Assembly (NCBI GenBank): GCA_022570975.1
Contig: JACZYS010000015.1
Coordinates: 1 to 6,442 of the forward strand
Length of the DNA: 6,442 bases
From: Candidatus Zixiibacteriota bacterium
Lineage (GTDB): Bacteria > Zixibacteria > MSB-5A5 > GN15 > FEB-12
Direction of reading: 5' to 3'
Shown: positions 6,432-6,442 of the stretch, in pieces
How the letters are laid out: each line of letters begins with the position of its first letter
Position numbering within the stretch: position 1 is the first letter of the stretch
The notes under the pieces: generated by a model
Database searches by the model: none
Told to the model about the DNA's origin: nothing
Seen by the model: only the letters and a program-made list of their open reading frames with translations
Made by a program: the position numbers and the translations under genes

Positions 6432-6442
6432 CGAAAGAATAT

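Overview
The window looks like chromosomal DNA from a diderm (Gram-negative type) bacterium of moderate to low GC. The support is an LptB ATPase for lipopolysaccharide transport, a lipobox-bearing lipoprotein, and sigma-54. Arginine is often written AGA/AGG and intergenic stretches are very A+T rich. The phylum cannot be fixed from the sequence. The gene order lptB-rpoN-hpf is widespread in diderm bacteria; the glpX between rpoN and hpf is not the Escherichia coli arrangement. No mobile element, CRISPR array, tRNA or rRNA was seen.

Layout. Positions 1-90 hold a sigma-70-like promoter and a strong ribosome binding site for a plus-strand gene starting at 91. That gene encodes a short membrane-anchored acidic protein. 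From about 300 its frame runs into the antisense of a minus-strand TPR lipoprotein gene (158-1642), whose own last ~45 codons are antisense to the plus-strand gene. Both genes therefore appear to lose their 3' ends at one point near 290-305, which looks like a rearrangement breakpoint or an assembly chimera. An A+T-rich divergent intergenic region (1643-1828) separates the TPR gene from the main operon.

The main operon runs lptB (1829-2554), rpoN (2676-4058), glpX (4106-5068), hpf (5094-5453), all on the plus strand. It ends at a strong hairpin terminator (5485-5518) that also serves the convergent minus-strand gene, an EamA/DMT-type ten-helix transporter (5517-6431, start possibly beyond the window edge). 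The operon joins envelope biogenesis (LptB), an alternative sigma factor (RpoN), gluconeogenesis (GlpX) and ribosome hibernation (HPF). The genes are not one pathway, though RpoN and HPF are commonly linked with nutrient and stress responses. The ptsN, rapZ or hprK genes that often follow hpf are absent.

I do not see an undescribed multi-gene system. The points most worth checking are the double-truncation junction near position 300, the Gly-to-Cys change in the DPxEGT active-site motif of GlpX, and the glpX insertion into the rpoN-hpf neighbourhood.
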